Source: Magicicada septendecula (taxonomy: Eukaryota > Arthropoda > Insecta > Hemiptera > Cicadidae). From it: a stretch of 64,000 nt of DNA. The stretch spans positions 400,969,469-401,033,468 of the forward strand of contig CM068371.1 in the NCBI GenBank assembly GCA_034769895.1. Reading direction: 5' to 3'. Position 1 is the first letter of the stretch, and every line of letters starts with the position of its first letter. The notes under the pieces are model-generated. The model searched no databases and was not told the DNA's origin. It was given only the letters and a program-made list of their open reading frames with translations. The position numbers and the translations under genes are program-made. Shown here in pieces: positions 22,991 to 35,978 of the stretch.

Positions 22991-23290
22991 TGTTACGACG
23001 GTCTAGTGATCGTCGTATGGTACAGTGGAAAACAAAATACAAGACACCAATTAAGTCACTAATCACCAGCTTTAATTATCACATTAAACAGTTTGTAATC
23101 AACAAAATAGTCTCTTACAACAAATCAAATAAGAATTGTTCACACTCAATAAAAATGTCAACGAGTCTCGCACAATTATAAAACATGTTACACTTCGCCA
23201 TAATACTTCGAACCGCACTGTGTAAATCGCCCGACAATACTGAACCAAGCGCCGCTGAGATATCCAGAATATTCCATACTACGCGTCAAG
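22991..23290 (+). mobile_element. LTR-like repeat (copy 3)
   Basis: Starts TGTTACGACGGTCTAG and includes GTACAGTGGAAAAC, TTAAGTCACTAATCACCAGC and AGTCTCTTACAACAAATC. The first 180 bases are about 90% identical to the minus-strand copy ending at 1146. The later part ends with CGCTGAGATATCCAGAATATTCC. The exact 3' end is uncertain. No internal coding region lies on either side, so it is probably a solo LTR. Confidence 0.6.
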
Positions 23291-23435
23291 AACGCGTCAA
23301 GAAAACACCAGAACGTAATTGACTGCGGCATTGCGCACAGCGCGCGCGGACTGGTGAAATCCGGATCAGTCTCCGCGGACGCGTGACAAGTGTCACGTTA
23401 TTATTGTCCTTCATCTCAAAGTAGCAGCAATATGT

Positions 23436-23442
<7 letters not shown>

Positions 23443-23470
<28 letters not shown>
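23443..23470. repeat. (CA)n microsatellite
   Basis: Fourteen CA units preceded by GCGCG. The short minus-strand frame across it is an artefact. Confidence 0.9.
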
Positions 23471-24160
23471 TTACAGGCGAGAGCTGAGACACACGTAGAA
23501 TGTTCTGTAATGGTATAATATTTTTCCTCATTACGTACCACTATTTAGCAATTCAATTTACGTAACTGTTTGTTCATATCCTTAATGTTTGTGTGGGTGT
23601 TGCCTACTGTTTCATTATGAATATACAATACATCAAAGTGAAAATATACGGAACGTGTTTACAAGTTCACCTCCGCTACGTTTATTTTGAACATACGTCT
23701 TTCGTTAATATTCCACAGTTCTCACGCATAAATTACTTTCAGTCCACGGTGGTCTTATAAACACGTATTTCAGTAGGTCAAGTCTTCCCTACCCTTCGTC
23801 TCTGTAATGAGCCTTGTAACATTCTTACCAGGAAAATATTATTTTTATTTTATTTTTGAACCTTTGAAGACGTTTTACTTTTTGTTAATAAGCAGGGTGA
23901 ATGAAAGATTGAAGAAAACTGTGCTAGCTACATGGTTTACTTTAACAACCTACACAAACAAATCGTTGGGATCTCAGATGATCATATAAATGAACAAAGA
24001 GGATAAAACTGTTATTGTAAAACGTCAATTGCGACCAAATTGTACTGAACTAAATGAGAAAGCTGTCGCAAACCAATCTACGAAAATGAATATCCAAAAG
24101 AACAAGGTATTTATACAAAACATCATACTTAATAATATTAATTCAAACACTTTTAACTAC
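23471..24160. other. Gene-free AT-rich stretch
   Basis: Short frames at 23807-24244 have no recognisable product and look like AT-rich noise running into the 3' end of the minus-strand Penelope-like remnant. Nothing else is seen. Confidence 0.4.
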
Positions 24161-25545
24161 AGTCCATTTCTTGATTCATATGTAATATATTTAATATTTA
24201 TAATAACTTTACCTAAAGACGTTTTTTCCTTATTTGGAATATAAGTTTCGGGAAACTTATTGTTTCCATCCTCAGACTTCTTAATTTTGAATCTTGTGGA
24301 GTACTTGTGTTTTGGTTGGTTGTTGTTATGGTTTTCTGTTGGTTTTTGGTATTTTAAACTGGTATTATTGTGCGTGATTGTGGTGTATATATTAGAAAAT
24401 TGTGTATTTTCTATGTTGAGTGCTTTGAAAATTGTATCATGTTTTGTATTGATTTGTATTTGTTCAGGTACTAGTTTGTTTTGTGTTTTGTGTTTTGTGT
24501 TTTGTGTTTTGTGTTTGTATATTTGTAAATTTTCCCAAATTTTCATTATGGTGTCTTTGTGTGGTATGTGTTTTATTAGTGTCATGTTGGTGTATATAGT
24601 ATGATTGTGGTGTATATATTAGTATTTTGTGTATTTTCGATGTTGAGTGCTTTGAAAATTGTATCATGTTTTGTATTGATTCGTAGTTTGTTTTGTGTTT
24701 GTATATTTGTAAATTTTCCCAAATGTTCATTATGGTGCCTTTGTGTGATATGTGTTGTATTAGTGTCATGTTGGTTATGTCTAGGAATTCATGTCCAGTG
24801 TTTATTGCATGTGTTGCCAAATTAGAGTTATATATTTCTGGTTTTTTGTATGGTTTAGATGTTCAAAATAACGTTTTTTCGTTTGTCCTATGTAATGTTT
24901 ATTGCAATCTTGGTATTCAGTTTTGTATATACCATTGGTTGTTGTATTATCTTTGTTGAGTGGTATATTTAGTTTTTTAAATTATTTTTATTACTTTTGT
25001 ATGCTATTTTAATGTCTGTGTTTTTAAATAGTTTTGTTAGCTTTGTCATTTTATTATTTGTGTATGTGAATGTGGCCCATTTTTATTGTTGTTATTATTT
25101 ATGTGTTCCTCATTTTTATTATTTCTTAATTGTTCAGTTTTTATTTTATACTTGATTTTATTTTCTATTTTGTTTATAGTATTTTTATTGTATCCACTTT
25201 CATAAGCAATTTGGTATATTATATTTATTTCTTTCTTTCTTTCGTTCCTGTTTGTTTAGGGGTATTTTGTACATTCTGTTAAATAGTGAACAGAAAGCTG
25301 CCATTTTATGTTATGCTGGGTGGTCAGAATGGTTAGGTATAATGATGTTAGTGGAAGTTGGTTTTCTGTATATTACATATTGTATGTGGCTGTTGTTTCT
25401 TGTGATGGTTATGTCTAAATAGTTGATTTTGTTATGTTTTTCTTTTTCTTCTGTGAATTGTATTTTTGGATGTATGTTATTGATTTGTTTTAATATGTTA
25501 TCTGCATTTGTATTTTTGTTACTTGATAAATTAACTAAGAAGAGT
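24160..25545 (-). pseudogene. Penelope-like element, RT end plus GIY-YIG endonuclease
   Basis: The minus-strand translation runs from the RT thumb (NKINYLDITI, then VIYRKPTSTN, then AAFCSLFNRM with PLNK after it) through a spacer to the endonuclease: GIYK, about ten residues, then YIGQTKKRYFEH, and the closing ENLQIYKHK helix. RT thumb followed by a C-terminal GIY-YIG nuclease is diagnostic of Penelope-like retroelements. The RT palm with its YxDD box is missing (5' truncation near 25545), and stops and frameshifts are scattered. About 170-240 bases around the endonuclease end are duplicated in tandem (roughly 24365-24600 and 24600-24790). A TTTTGTG run lies at 24476-24514. Confidence 0.8.
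24245..24276 (-). ncRNA. Hammerhead-like motif at a Penelope-like 3' end
   Basis: Minus strand: CTGAGGA (24269-24275), one spare T, a perfect six-base stem II GGAAAC/GTTTCC with loop AATAA, one C, then GAAA (24246-24249). A possible stem III CTTAT/ATAAG follows, but the base expected to be U after it is G, so cleavage activity is doubtful. Read as a decayed copy of the motif described for 59267-59397. Confidence 0.45.
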
Positions 25546-25785
25546 TCTCAGGGAGCTGGAAACAGTAAGGCTATACGTAGTCCCTATTATAAAAAATAGG
25601 CGAATAAAGATAAAAGGTCCCATCTTACATCATGAAACGTAACCCCGACCCCACCCCCGTTGGTGGGAATAGCGGAAGAAGCAGTTGCCAAAGAAACCCA
25701 CGCCTTTTTTCATTGTTTATTATCGTCCACGTTTTCGATTCCCGCACTCAACAATCGTTTCCTAGTTATGCACCTGATTTGAACT
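25546..25785. other. Unassigned spacer upstream of the Penelope-like remnant
   Basis: Contains a CCCCGACCCCACCCCC patch near 25645. An 88-codon frame (25632-25898) has no recognisable product. Confidence 0.3.
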
Positions 25786-25862
25786 TAACATACGTCATCG
25801 TTAACACAACGTTTCGACCGCAAACAATGTGTGGTCGTCTTCAGCTGAGTACAACAAACCCT
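25786..25862 (-). ncRNA. Hammerhead-like motif, minus strand
   Basis: Minus strand: CTGAAGA (25838-25844), a spare C, stem II GACC/GGTC around a 13-base loop, GAAA (25812-25815), palindrome ACGT, then T. The flanking stem I is not evident. It lies on the 5' side of the minus-strand Penelope-like remnant, where the terminal-repeat copy of such a motif would be expected. Confidence 0.45.
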
Positions 25863-27722
25863 ATAAACAAAAACACAAAGATACAGTCGAAAAAATAACA
25901 TAAAAAATCAAATCGATAAGCAATGAACTAATTACAAACATAGTTATAACCGACTTACCTGCTAACAAATGTGTCTAGCAGAACGAGACGTGGTCATTGA
26001 ATCTGTGACAGCGTGTCCTTAACGCTACGACAGATTCTGGTTAATAGTCGAAGTGTTTTCTACAATATATTATACTATTTTAATATATAGAATATATTAT
26101 AGTATTAATATAGACAATATATTATATTATTCTACAATATATGATTGACTAGGGCGATTGTTTAAAATAATATCCTTAGTAAAACCACGCCAACGCCTCA
26201 CTTTGGTTTAAAGATCACTTTAATTGCTGGTAACAAATAGACGCGCTCTAAGTAATATTATGCTATAACTAATTCAAGCACATTTATTACGTCAAAGTTA
26301 GAAAAGTATTGTTTAATAAAATTTCCTTTTGTTTTCTTCTCATATTGTGTTTCAATAGTGTAACAACGATAATGTAATTTGGATTATAAAAACGTGAATA
26401 AAATATAGCACGGTTATATATCGAGCACCAAAGCGTAATAATGGTAATAGACATGTCTCCATGAAATTAACGACACTTTTAAATGAGACGTCCTTACAAA
26501 CGTGTTATTACATTACCATGGAAAATTACTTAATTTCAAGAAAAACTAAATTATATTCATAACATCTTTGTTACAAAACATTAACAAGCACAGCAAACCT
26601 AGTAGTCTATATGCTGTGTATTGAATATATGAGATACTGTTAGCAAATTTACGCTCGAAGCGACAACGATTTATAATTTGTTGTATGCCCTGATTATTTT
26701 ATAAGGAATTTTATTGGACAACTGAAAATTATTAAATGCGGCAATGCAAGTTAATTCGTATGTCACGTGCAGGCCACTTCATCTTCGTCTAGTCTACGCC
26801 GAGATAAATTAAAATTGAACTATGTAAAATGAGTTTTGCGTGCGCGTATGTGAAAACTAATAGAACGTATTAACATTAATATGTAAATACGTGGGTGTGG
26901 ATAAAAAAATGATTACTTTCAAATTAGCGTCAGGTCTGCGAAGAGACGAAGCGTAAGACATTTAACGCGTATCAATTTTATTAACGAACTGCCAAATACA
27001 TAAATATTCATTACGCATGCGCTCTTGTGCCGCGCGTAAATCAAGTTTGACATACGTACACGGCAACAGTAGCCGAGTGTTGTAGGCGGTTTTCATTTAA
27101 ATACATAAATAATCTTATTTAACACACAACTAGTAAAATAAGTTAAATAAATAAATGACACAAGAAGTCTCGTTCGCTTTATCCACTATTTTTAAAGGCA
27201 TTTTACTACTACTTCTTCTTGTTCTTCTTCTCCTTTCGTTTCATCTTCTTGTTCTCTGCAATCCTGCTGACTGAAACAACGGCTGTGAAATCTAGTAAGC
27301 GATGGTTCTTAATTGCCGTCTTGTCGCGGCGTTAATTCCCATCAACGACGTACCCAAACGATTAGCATAAATTTCAAACGGTAAGAGAAAATCAATATAC
27401 ATGAATAATAAAAAAGCGTGTGGAATATAGTGATGGGTGAAATTCAAACGATTCTACTGAGCGCATAAAAACTAATTCACATTTAACGTTGCAGTCGTTT
27501 TGTGTATATATAATTTGGTTTGTAAATTTTATTTGGCATCGTATGAATGCTGGCATTTAATTTCACGCATACGGACAACCTGTCGCGAATACGCAAGTGG
27601 TTCTCAATTGAGTAGAAACATTAATCCAATTTAACGATCATCAGTATATACCATTACCTGTATGGACTGTTCGAAATTAAATGAACCAGAATATAATGTG
27701 TGTGTGTGAGAAAGAGAGAGAG

Positions 27723-27773
<51 letters not shown>

Positions 27774-28550
27774 TCAAGGGAGCTGTGTACAGATGTCGCC
27801 GTATCACCCGTCCAGGTCCTCCATCTACAGTAGAAGATAGTGACATCGGATATAATGACCTATCTGTTACAGCGACCGAAACCTTACTTAACGTTTGGCC
27901 AGCTATACTTCGTAATGCAAACTAATACTGTTTATAATGACATCATGTACAATGACACAACGGTTGCAGTGACGACATTTTTTGTAATTGATAAGAAACT
28001 ATCGTTTATTATGACAATGAATCGTCCAATTTTTCAGGATGATTGCAGATTGCTTTCACATGCTGGACACAAAGCATAGTAACATCGATTAAGGACAGGT
28101 AAGAAGATGAAGATGAAGATTGTAACGAAAACGGAGACAATTATGATCACATTGACGTAAATCCGCCTTCTCTCCTAGAAGTCTTTCAAACAATAAACAC
28201 TATCTGCACTTTTATTAAGTTTACAGATACCGGCTTGAGCCGGTTCCAAGTCAGTTGTTCTCCAGGTGTCAATTATACTGTAAATCAAAGTGTAGAAAAC
28301 AGATAAAAATAACGAACTATTTTTTGCGATAAATACATTGTGGTTGATGCACTTTTCATAACAAAATAACTTGAATGAAAAACTCGAATGGATGTGTCTT
28401 TATGATGAATTCATCACTACTGTAGTGGTTTTAGTGTTACGATTTTTCTTAACAACCATACGTATAAATAAACGTTTATAATTATTGTTTCTGAGAATTA
28501 GAGGTGTCTTTTTTTCAAGCGACATATAGAATAAAGGGATCAGGAAAAAT
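25863..28550. other. Gene-free stretch with AT palindromes and (GA)n
   Basis: 26051-26141 is an ATATATT/AATATAT-rich self-complementary stretch. 27698-27770 is a (TG)n run followed by a (GA)n array of about 62 bases with one interrupting C. The serine/leucine frames across it are artefacts. No gene is recognised. Confidence 0.5.
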
Positions 28551-28552
28551 AT

Positions 28553-28990
28553 TAAAATAAGGATTTACAAGAAGATGGTGGAAAATATAGTAACGTATGG
28601 TGAGGAAGCCGAGGAAACTACAGAACAAGCGAACCAAAGACTGAAAACTATAGAAATGAGATTCTGGCGACGCTGTTGTGGACTTACATTACGTGACCGC
28701 AATTAGAGAACAGATGGCTGTAGTTACTTCCATAATTCATACAATAGAAGCAAAAAGTCTATACGGTGGTACGACCACGTGCAAAAGATAAAGGAGGAAA
28801 GATGGCCAAAAAATGTTAAAGTGGACACCTTTAGAAGAAGAAGAAGAAGAAGAAGAAGAAGAAGAAGAAGAAGAAGAAGAAGAAGAAGAAGAAGAAGAAG
28901 AAGAAGAAGAAGAAGAAGAAGAAGAAAAAGAAGAAGAAGAGTAATGGCAAGAAAAGCTTGGAAGATGGCGTATCATCAGCCATGAGAGAA
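28553..28990 (+). pseudogene. LINE RT C-terminus interrupted by (GAA)n
   Basis: Translation gives KIRIYKKMVENIVTYGEEA, then KTIEMRFWRRCCGL, then RWYDHVQKIKEERWPK. This is the region after RT in insect LINEs and is related to the copy at 60.5-63.5 kb (YKAIVEPITTYG, VEMDYLRRA, WYGHLMRMSEER). The following basic GRPR-type segment is replaced by a long AAG array (28833-28940). Beyond it, in a shifted frame, EDGVSSAMRESNLREGG resumes the expected C-terminal helix. At least one stop lies before the array. Confidence 0.75.
28833..28940. repeat. (GAA)n microsatellite inside a LINE tail
   Basis: About 35 trinucleotide units, with one interruption near the end. The polyarginine, polyserine and polyphenylalanine frames across it are not proteins. 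The purine-strand bias makes it a candidate for triplex structure. Confidence 0.95.
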
Positions 28991-31900
28991 AGTAACCTCC
29001 GAGAAGGAGGCCAGGTTGCGAGAAACGTCTTTGTAGTTGTCGAATTTGCAAATGCATACATACAATATTTTTAGTGATCATTTAGAACAGGCCTGCAGCA
29101 TCTAGTACTGTAGCTTTTAAAATTCCATATTGGATATAGTGACTGTCGATTTTTATGACTTCGATATGTTGGTGCACTGCAGGTCACTATACAAAATGCC
29201 TACTGTATTTTTGTCTTTACAGTCCTCATCTGTAAGTCCGCATCTCGTCATTGCAGCGTTAACTTCTACCACACATGGTCTGCTTGGCATTCCTTTTTTC
29301 CTCCTTTCAACCGCATTACAATTCCAGACTGTAACAGGCCAGTGCGATTTTTTGCTGCTGTAGAATTCGTTACATGCAAACAAATTCCTGTTTCATGTCT
29401 TATGGAATCATTACTACCCGTGGCCAGCGGGATCGACGTAGATACACCATAAAATGAAACAAGCGACACTAAGGAGATAGAAAACAAAAAAATGATTAGA
29501 ATAATATAAGAGGGAAGCGGGAGGTGGATACGTTAGGAGAACAAATGAGGAGATATACAGTCTATATGGTGAACCAGCAACAGAGATGGCCATAAGAGCA
29601 AGGGGATGGAAGAGGCCGGAATCCAGGAACAAGAGAGGAAGATCTCGGCGGGACGCTATCATGGCGGATATGAAATGAAAGAGAAAGATGAAAACTACTG
29701 GGATAGTAAAATCAAGAAAGAATGGGGAAAGTTATAAATCTTGTACCCAAATGGTATACTACATGAAAGCTATTTAAAATTTGATGGCATAAATAAAAGA
29801 TATTTAAAAGCTAATAATTAATTTCTTTTCGAATATTTCTATACAAAATGTTGAAAACATTTGTTTAAAACTAAGAGAGACAATGAATAACTAGGTAATT
29901 ACCAATCTTCTGATTACTCTGGAATGAAGGATAAAAATAAACAAGGGTTAGGAAAGAAGTATTTTCAGAACCTTTATGGAATACATGAAAACTAAACAGC
30001 GTTATGTTTATGTCTAAAACTAGAAAACTATTTTTATATATAATATTTTTGTATACGAAGGTTATGTATCAATAAAACCCGACAATTGAAATAAGCCGTC
30101 CTATTGGGCTCCAGTGCTTCAATCATCAATTGTCCTCTTGTTGCAGCGTTTGTTAATACCGTCTAATAATGATTCTCCTCTTTTATATCGCTATTCTTGT
30201 TGTTCGGTTAATTTACCATCGTGTGTATGTGTGTGTGCGTGTGCATGAGGGCAACTTTACGTACAAACAATTGTTGCAACAAGCGGAGACTCGCCGTATT
30301 ATTACGATTGCTACTACAAGTGCTACCAGCATAACAGCACGAGCTACACACACACACACACACACATGCAATCTGTGTCGCTATTATCGGTGTCCAACGG
30401 CCGCCACCTGTAAGTGGCCACCACGCCATTGCAACTAAATTGCAACGAGTTTTAGAAAATAAAATCTATTCGTGTTCTTCATTTTAGCGTAATCTAGTTA
30501 ATAGTTTCTGCTTGTCCTCATCGCCACCTCGATACCAGCGTTTGTGGGTGGTCTTACCCTGAGCGTGAAGTCCTATTGGTCAGTCCGCGGAAAAGAAGAA
30601 GGAGTTGCAGGAGACAAAGACAGCGTCGGACAAATCTAGAACATCTCACTCTTGGCTACATAAACGTTAATGTGATTTCAGTAGTATTTGGCGTCCTCTT
30701 TTGTGCCTTTTCCTCGCGAGGGTTTACTAGTATTACTAGGTTTGAAAATCTATTTGTCACAGCCATCTTGCCTCAAGCATTAGGCCATGGTTTATTGCAT
30801 TCTCTAGCCGTGGCACAACATAGTTTTATACACAAGACACAAGAGTTTTTAAAGTATAATGAATAAACATGTAAAGATCGACGTAAATGCAGTTGAAACG
30901 ATTATAGAAATAATAGGGAAGAGTGGTGTAAGGCGGACTGCTTGACCTCATTACAAACTGATTAGTAAAGGAGAGTACTCAGGTAAGGAGGCTGGGACTG
31001 TATTGTAACGTACGGAAATGAGATGTTATAGAGATTGACGAATGCGGTACAAACTCATAGGGGACGTGTCAATGTTAGATACCGTCAAAAAACGTTATGC
31101 GAAGGGTTGTATGGTTGTTCACAGGCCAGGGCTAGACCGGAGCTGGAGGAACAATGGAAGACGAGAAGGAAGAAACAGATGTGAAAAGTGGTAAGAGAGA
31201 GAAAACTGAGACAGAAGCAGCAACAGCAGTATTGTGAGGAATACGTTTTAGGAGAGGGTCCCGTGTTCGCTCACGTGCATTTGATATTTATTTATTTTTA
31301 CTGGTTGCTCCGAGTATTTTCCGTTTACGAGCTTGTAATCCTCTTACAAACACCCACTATCGCCGACTGCTACTGTACACGGTGTCACACACACCGGCAC
31401 ATCATCATCAGCCGCTCTCTGACGTGTATGCGACGATTTCAATATGTCGCGCACTAAATGCTGAACGATTGTGTAGTTACTTGTGAAACGTTGACGACTT
31501 TATTCCGGTGTAAATAAAACAGAATTACCTCGGACAAGCCTGATTTATACTCACGCTGTCCGATTACGTACTAATTTATTTTTCTCGTAACGGAGTCAAA
31601 ATAAAGGCACAATATTGTGTCATCCTGTCGTCGCGGCAAAATGCCGTGGGCAGGCGTGCCGTCTTATGGCAAAGTAAGATAAATATGGGCTTAACGTATT
31701 ATGAAAGTGAAACCACACGTTTATCTTAACAGGAGAATGCAAATAATTGTATTATACCTTTGGAACGTACGTCAGACATTAATAATCCTGTATTATTTTT
31801 ATAATAGCAACATATGCGATGAGAAATATATCAGTACCAATCGCAATACTGTATATCATCATCAATTCCAATCCGGGATATACAAGTCGCTGACCTGTTC

Positions 31901-32190
31901 CGTCTTCAAACTTCCAGCCACCCTGCTATCTATCGGCTTGTACTTGGATTCAAGAATTATTTCCACGTGCTCTCGCCGTCTGTTTCAGCAAGGTACTGTA
32001 CATTCATAGTCTTGATTCCTTATATGACCGAGTCTCGAGCATCCGTGCACTCGTCTGGGCAGTTTCGTTGCCTGATTTCCGATTATTGTACTCTACGCTC
32101 TTGCTTTTTGGTGATTGCGTTTCGCTACCGTACACAAGACTGGCGCAGCCGTCACTGAACGAGAGAAGTGAGTTCTTACTTTTGACTCAA
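28991..32190. other. Gene-free stretch, faint LINE-like traces
   Basis: No intact gene. Around 29520-29660 a frame with KRPESRNKRGRSRRD resembles the basic GRPR part of a LINE tail, but neighbouring motifs are missing. Short (GT)n and (CA)n runs lie at 30222-30246 and 30348-30366. Nothing else is recognised. Confidence 0.35.
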
Positions 32191-32900
32191 CCGTTTTCCA
32201 TTTGTCTGTCTATCTATCTGTCTGTTTGGAGTATATCTCACGACAACTTTGGAACCTATCAAAAGGATCAGGATCAAAAGGAACTAATCAGGATTTTCAT
32301 AAAACTTGGCATGGTGTCCATACTTTTATTATACAGAATACTGTTTTTGCGATTGATCCCCCCAAAAAATTTGGGGTGGAGGCACAACTGTGTGGGGGTC
32401 AAAATTGTGAAAAATCGCAAAAGCCCATGTTAGGTATCAGATTAAAGAGAGTTTAAACCACAGACTAAATACAGTGTTTGTTTTTAAATTTTTTTAATTT
32501 TGGACGTCATGGCCCAAAAAGTGGGGGAATAATTCGTGTAGAATATCAAATTTAAGAGAATTTCAAGTAGCATCTAAATGTTAAGTTAAGTTTTGGTAAT
32601 GTCAAAATTCTGGGACCTCAGGACCCAAAAAAAATGTTTAATCCTGCAGCGTGTCAGACTAAAATGGACTGTAACCCAAATCTGAATGTTTTGAATTTTT
32701 AGTGATTATTGTATGATTGTGTGCTCAACAATTTTGTCATGGTAATAAGTAAATAGTAGCGAAATCGGAATTTTTGTAATTTGTCTTATAATTGAAAAAT
32801 TATTTAATATCTAAGTTTATGTAATAATAAGTGTACTTCTTTCAAAATATTGAGCCAGTTCTGCAGCTCAGGGAGCGTACTAGCATGAAATTTCATTTTA
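32190..32900 (+). repeat. Dispersed repeat, copy A
   Basis: Begins with a TCTGTCTATC run and contains GGGGGTCAAAATTGTGAAAA and, near the end, TTCTGCAGCTCAGGGAGCGTACTAG. A diverged relative lies at 34040-34640 in the same orientation. Non-coding. Family unknown. Confidence 0.45.
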
Positions 32901-33039
32901 GTGTATTTCCTAAGTTCATTGCCCAAGACTGCATTCAACATACCACAGTTCCATTGATCATTTATTATCTATCATCAAACAATAATTAATAACAATTTAT
33001 TATTATTGAACGATCATCATCGACTATCAACGTCATTGC

Positions 33040-33430
33040 CAAGGTAGTTGACCCGTTCGACCGTTTTCCCATTTATTACAGTTCCTGTTCTTACTAGTGC
33101 CACATCTTGGAAAGCGATTGCTTTCGTTGTTGGAACAGATATAGCTTTAAAAAAGTTGATTTAGTCTGAACATTAACCGTTTCAAGATGTTTCCATTATC
33201 TTGAACAATTAGCAAGTTGTCTGCAAAGAGTAACACATTCAAAAACACGCCCGCAGGTTTCCTCTGCGATCGTGTATTAAAGCGTTGATATGTGTATCAA
33301 AAAAAGTGGGTGACAGTCGATACATTTGTCTGACCCCCTGTAACTATAGCTGACACTTTCTATTTTGTTTTAATTGCTATTCTTGTTTCAACATGTAAAC
33401 TCTTAATTATTTTTAAAAACCTACTGAAAG
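33040..33430 (-). pseudogene. LINE reverse transcriptase fragment with FADN box
   Basis: The minus strand reads VLLFADNLLIVQDNGNILKR; the FADD catalytic box of non-LTR RT has become FADN (33217-33228). The following block with LNVQTKST-like spacing is eroded. Truncated on both sides. It lies next to the Penelope-like 3' end, both in minus orientation, but they are separate families. Confidence 0.55.
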
Positions 33431-33484
33431 TAGCTACTTCTCCGTAGCGTTCACCACAATAAATTTTTTAATTATAAATATATA

Positions 33485-33985
<501 letters not shown>

Positions 33986-34039
33986 ACACCAACCGATTTT
34001 GTAAGATTAACGATGCATATTCCCCCCAGACTTCTATTG

Positions 34040-34640
34040 TTTTTTAGATTATGTCCCTCCCCCCCGCCCAAAAGATAAGGCTACGGGAAACAAAAATGTG
34101 CTGGATCAAAATTTTGAAAGAAAATCGTAAAAATCAATGCGTGGTATTGATGCGTGATATTAAACAGACTTTTTTAATATCTCAATATAGTATACAGTTT
34201 TTGTAATTTCAAAATAAAGAAAATTAACATTTTGAAAAAAATGTAAAACTCCATGGCGGCTATCACAGTAAAGGTATAACTTTAACTCAATCACGAATGT
34301 AGCAGTTACTTTGAAAATTTGTTCACTTTTAGGACGAGTGCAATCTATTACAAGACCATAAGATTTTGTTTTGTATACCAACTTCGATACTTAGCATATT
34401 TATTGTAATCTTTGTGTGTGTGCGCGCGCGCGCAAATACGTAAAAATTTTAAAAACAAAAATATAAGGTATAAGAAACTACATAGGAAAAACTTAACTCT
34501 AGGCTTTAAAATTTTAAATTTATTAATTTCAGTTTATCTAATTGAATTTTGTTTAAATTAGTGAGCAAATTCTGCAGCTAAGGAAGCTTACTAGTGATAT
34601 AAACATTTCAAGCAAAGTTTTAAATTATATTGTCAATCAA
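34040..34640 (+). repeat. Dispersed repeat, copy B
   Basis: Diverged relative of 32190-32900: GGATCAAAATTTTGAAAGAAA parallels the copy A segment, and TTCTGCAGCTAAGGAAGCTTACTAG parallels its end. The two copies bracket the LINE and Penelope-like fragments. Confidence 0.45.
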
Positions 34641-35978
34641 GTTTCGTCAGCTTTTAAAGCAATTATGGCAGGGCAGGGAGAGGACAGGACCTCATAGGAA
34701 ACGTGATTCTGTGGAATAAAGTGGTGACGACAGTGAAATAAAAACGACAAAATCTGAACCAAATATCAAGTTAGTGTCAAAAGGAAGAAAATAAATATAA
34801 ATAAGTTTATAGGAATTGATAGAGTAGGTTAACAGCGTACAGTGCTTTAGATTTTAGATAACGCCGCAAGGAAAATGAAAACAAGATGTCGAGTTAAACA
34901 GCAAAACAGAGAAGGCAAACAAAATGAGATCTCAAGGACGTCGTCTTTAAACAGCGAAGTAAATAACTGAACATCAGAGAAATCAATTCTCACAACTTTA
35001 ATAATACTTTCAATAAACGAAACAGTTGTATACAGCAAATTTCAAAGTTTACAATTGTCCAGCATACAACATCGTAACAAATAATACAAATAACCAATTA
35101 CAAATTCCCGCACAGAATAATAAACAATTAACACTTTACAATAAACTGACATCATGTGGCTAGTCGTTAGTTTGCTTTTCCACGCACTGCTTTTGTAATA
35201 TTTTACTTTAGCATTAACATTACTCAATGAGCAGGTCGCAAGCCCGTGTTTCGTTAAAAAAAAAAGGATTCGCTTCAATGCTGCAATTTTCATTAAGCCG
35301 TGGACGAATATGAATCAGGTTTGAAACAACAACTGTTTCCTGCCGTTCTTGAAAAAAAAATTTTTTTTTTTATTCCGTTTGAAACTTGGAATAATGAAAC
35401 TATAATACGTTCAGACAGACAAGACATGAATTACTTGACAGTTGTCCGTGATTTGAATAGATTATAAGTGCGATAGTTTTTATTCTATTCGTACGAGGAT
35501 ACTGTAAACAGCTGTTACATCTGCCCTGCGCTACTGTTTCCGGTTTCAAAGGCACACCTTTGCCGTGCAAATGCAGACACGTCTGACCGTATGATGATGT
35601 ATTTTAGTTGACTTGCTTTAAATACTATATTGTAAAATAACCGGGGGTATAACTTGAAATGTCTTGACTACGCCCACAGAAAAAGGAAGTCATAAAAATG
35701 AGTAACTTAATAAAACCTACATGTCAACACGTTAAAATTACGTAAATGACGATCAGATAAGAATAACAGGGAGAAACATCCGACAGCCTCTTGGCTGATG
35801 AGAGCTGAGCACAGGCGCAAGTTCGGATCTCGGCTGAAGTTTCGTCGATTTACAGTCGCCGCTGGCTTCTGTATTTAACTCAGTTCTCGCATACAAATCT
35901 CCATTTTCTCTTTTATTTCTTCTTATTTCTCTTTTTCTTCTTCTTCTTCTACTTCATCTTCTTCTTGTCCTTGTTCGT
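34641..35978. other. Gene-free AT-rich stretch
   Basis: No recognisable gene or element. CT-rich trinucleotide run at 35934-35968. Confidence 0.4.

Noticed and set aside
24260-24959. Plus-strand cysteine-rich membrane-like proteins
   Set aside because: Antisense of a Penelope-like GIY-YIG coding region.
28737-29081. Serine-, arginine- and phenylalanine-rich proteins
   Set aside because: All frames of one (GAA)n array; no start context or conserved flank.
29414-29690. LINE tail with a GRPR-like basic segment
   Set aside because: Only one short basic segment matches; the flanking conserved steps are absent, so it was not listed as an element.
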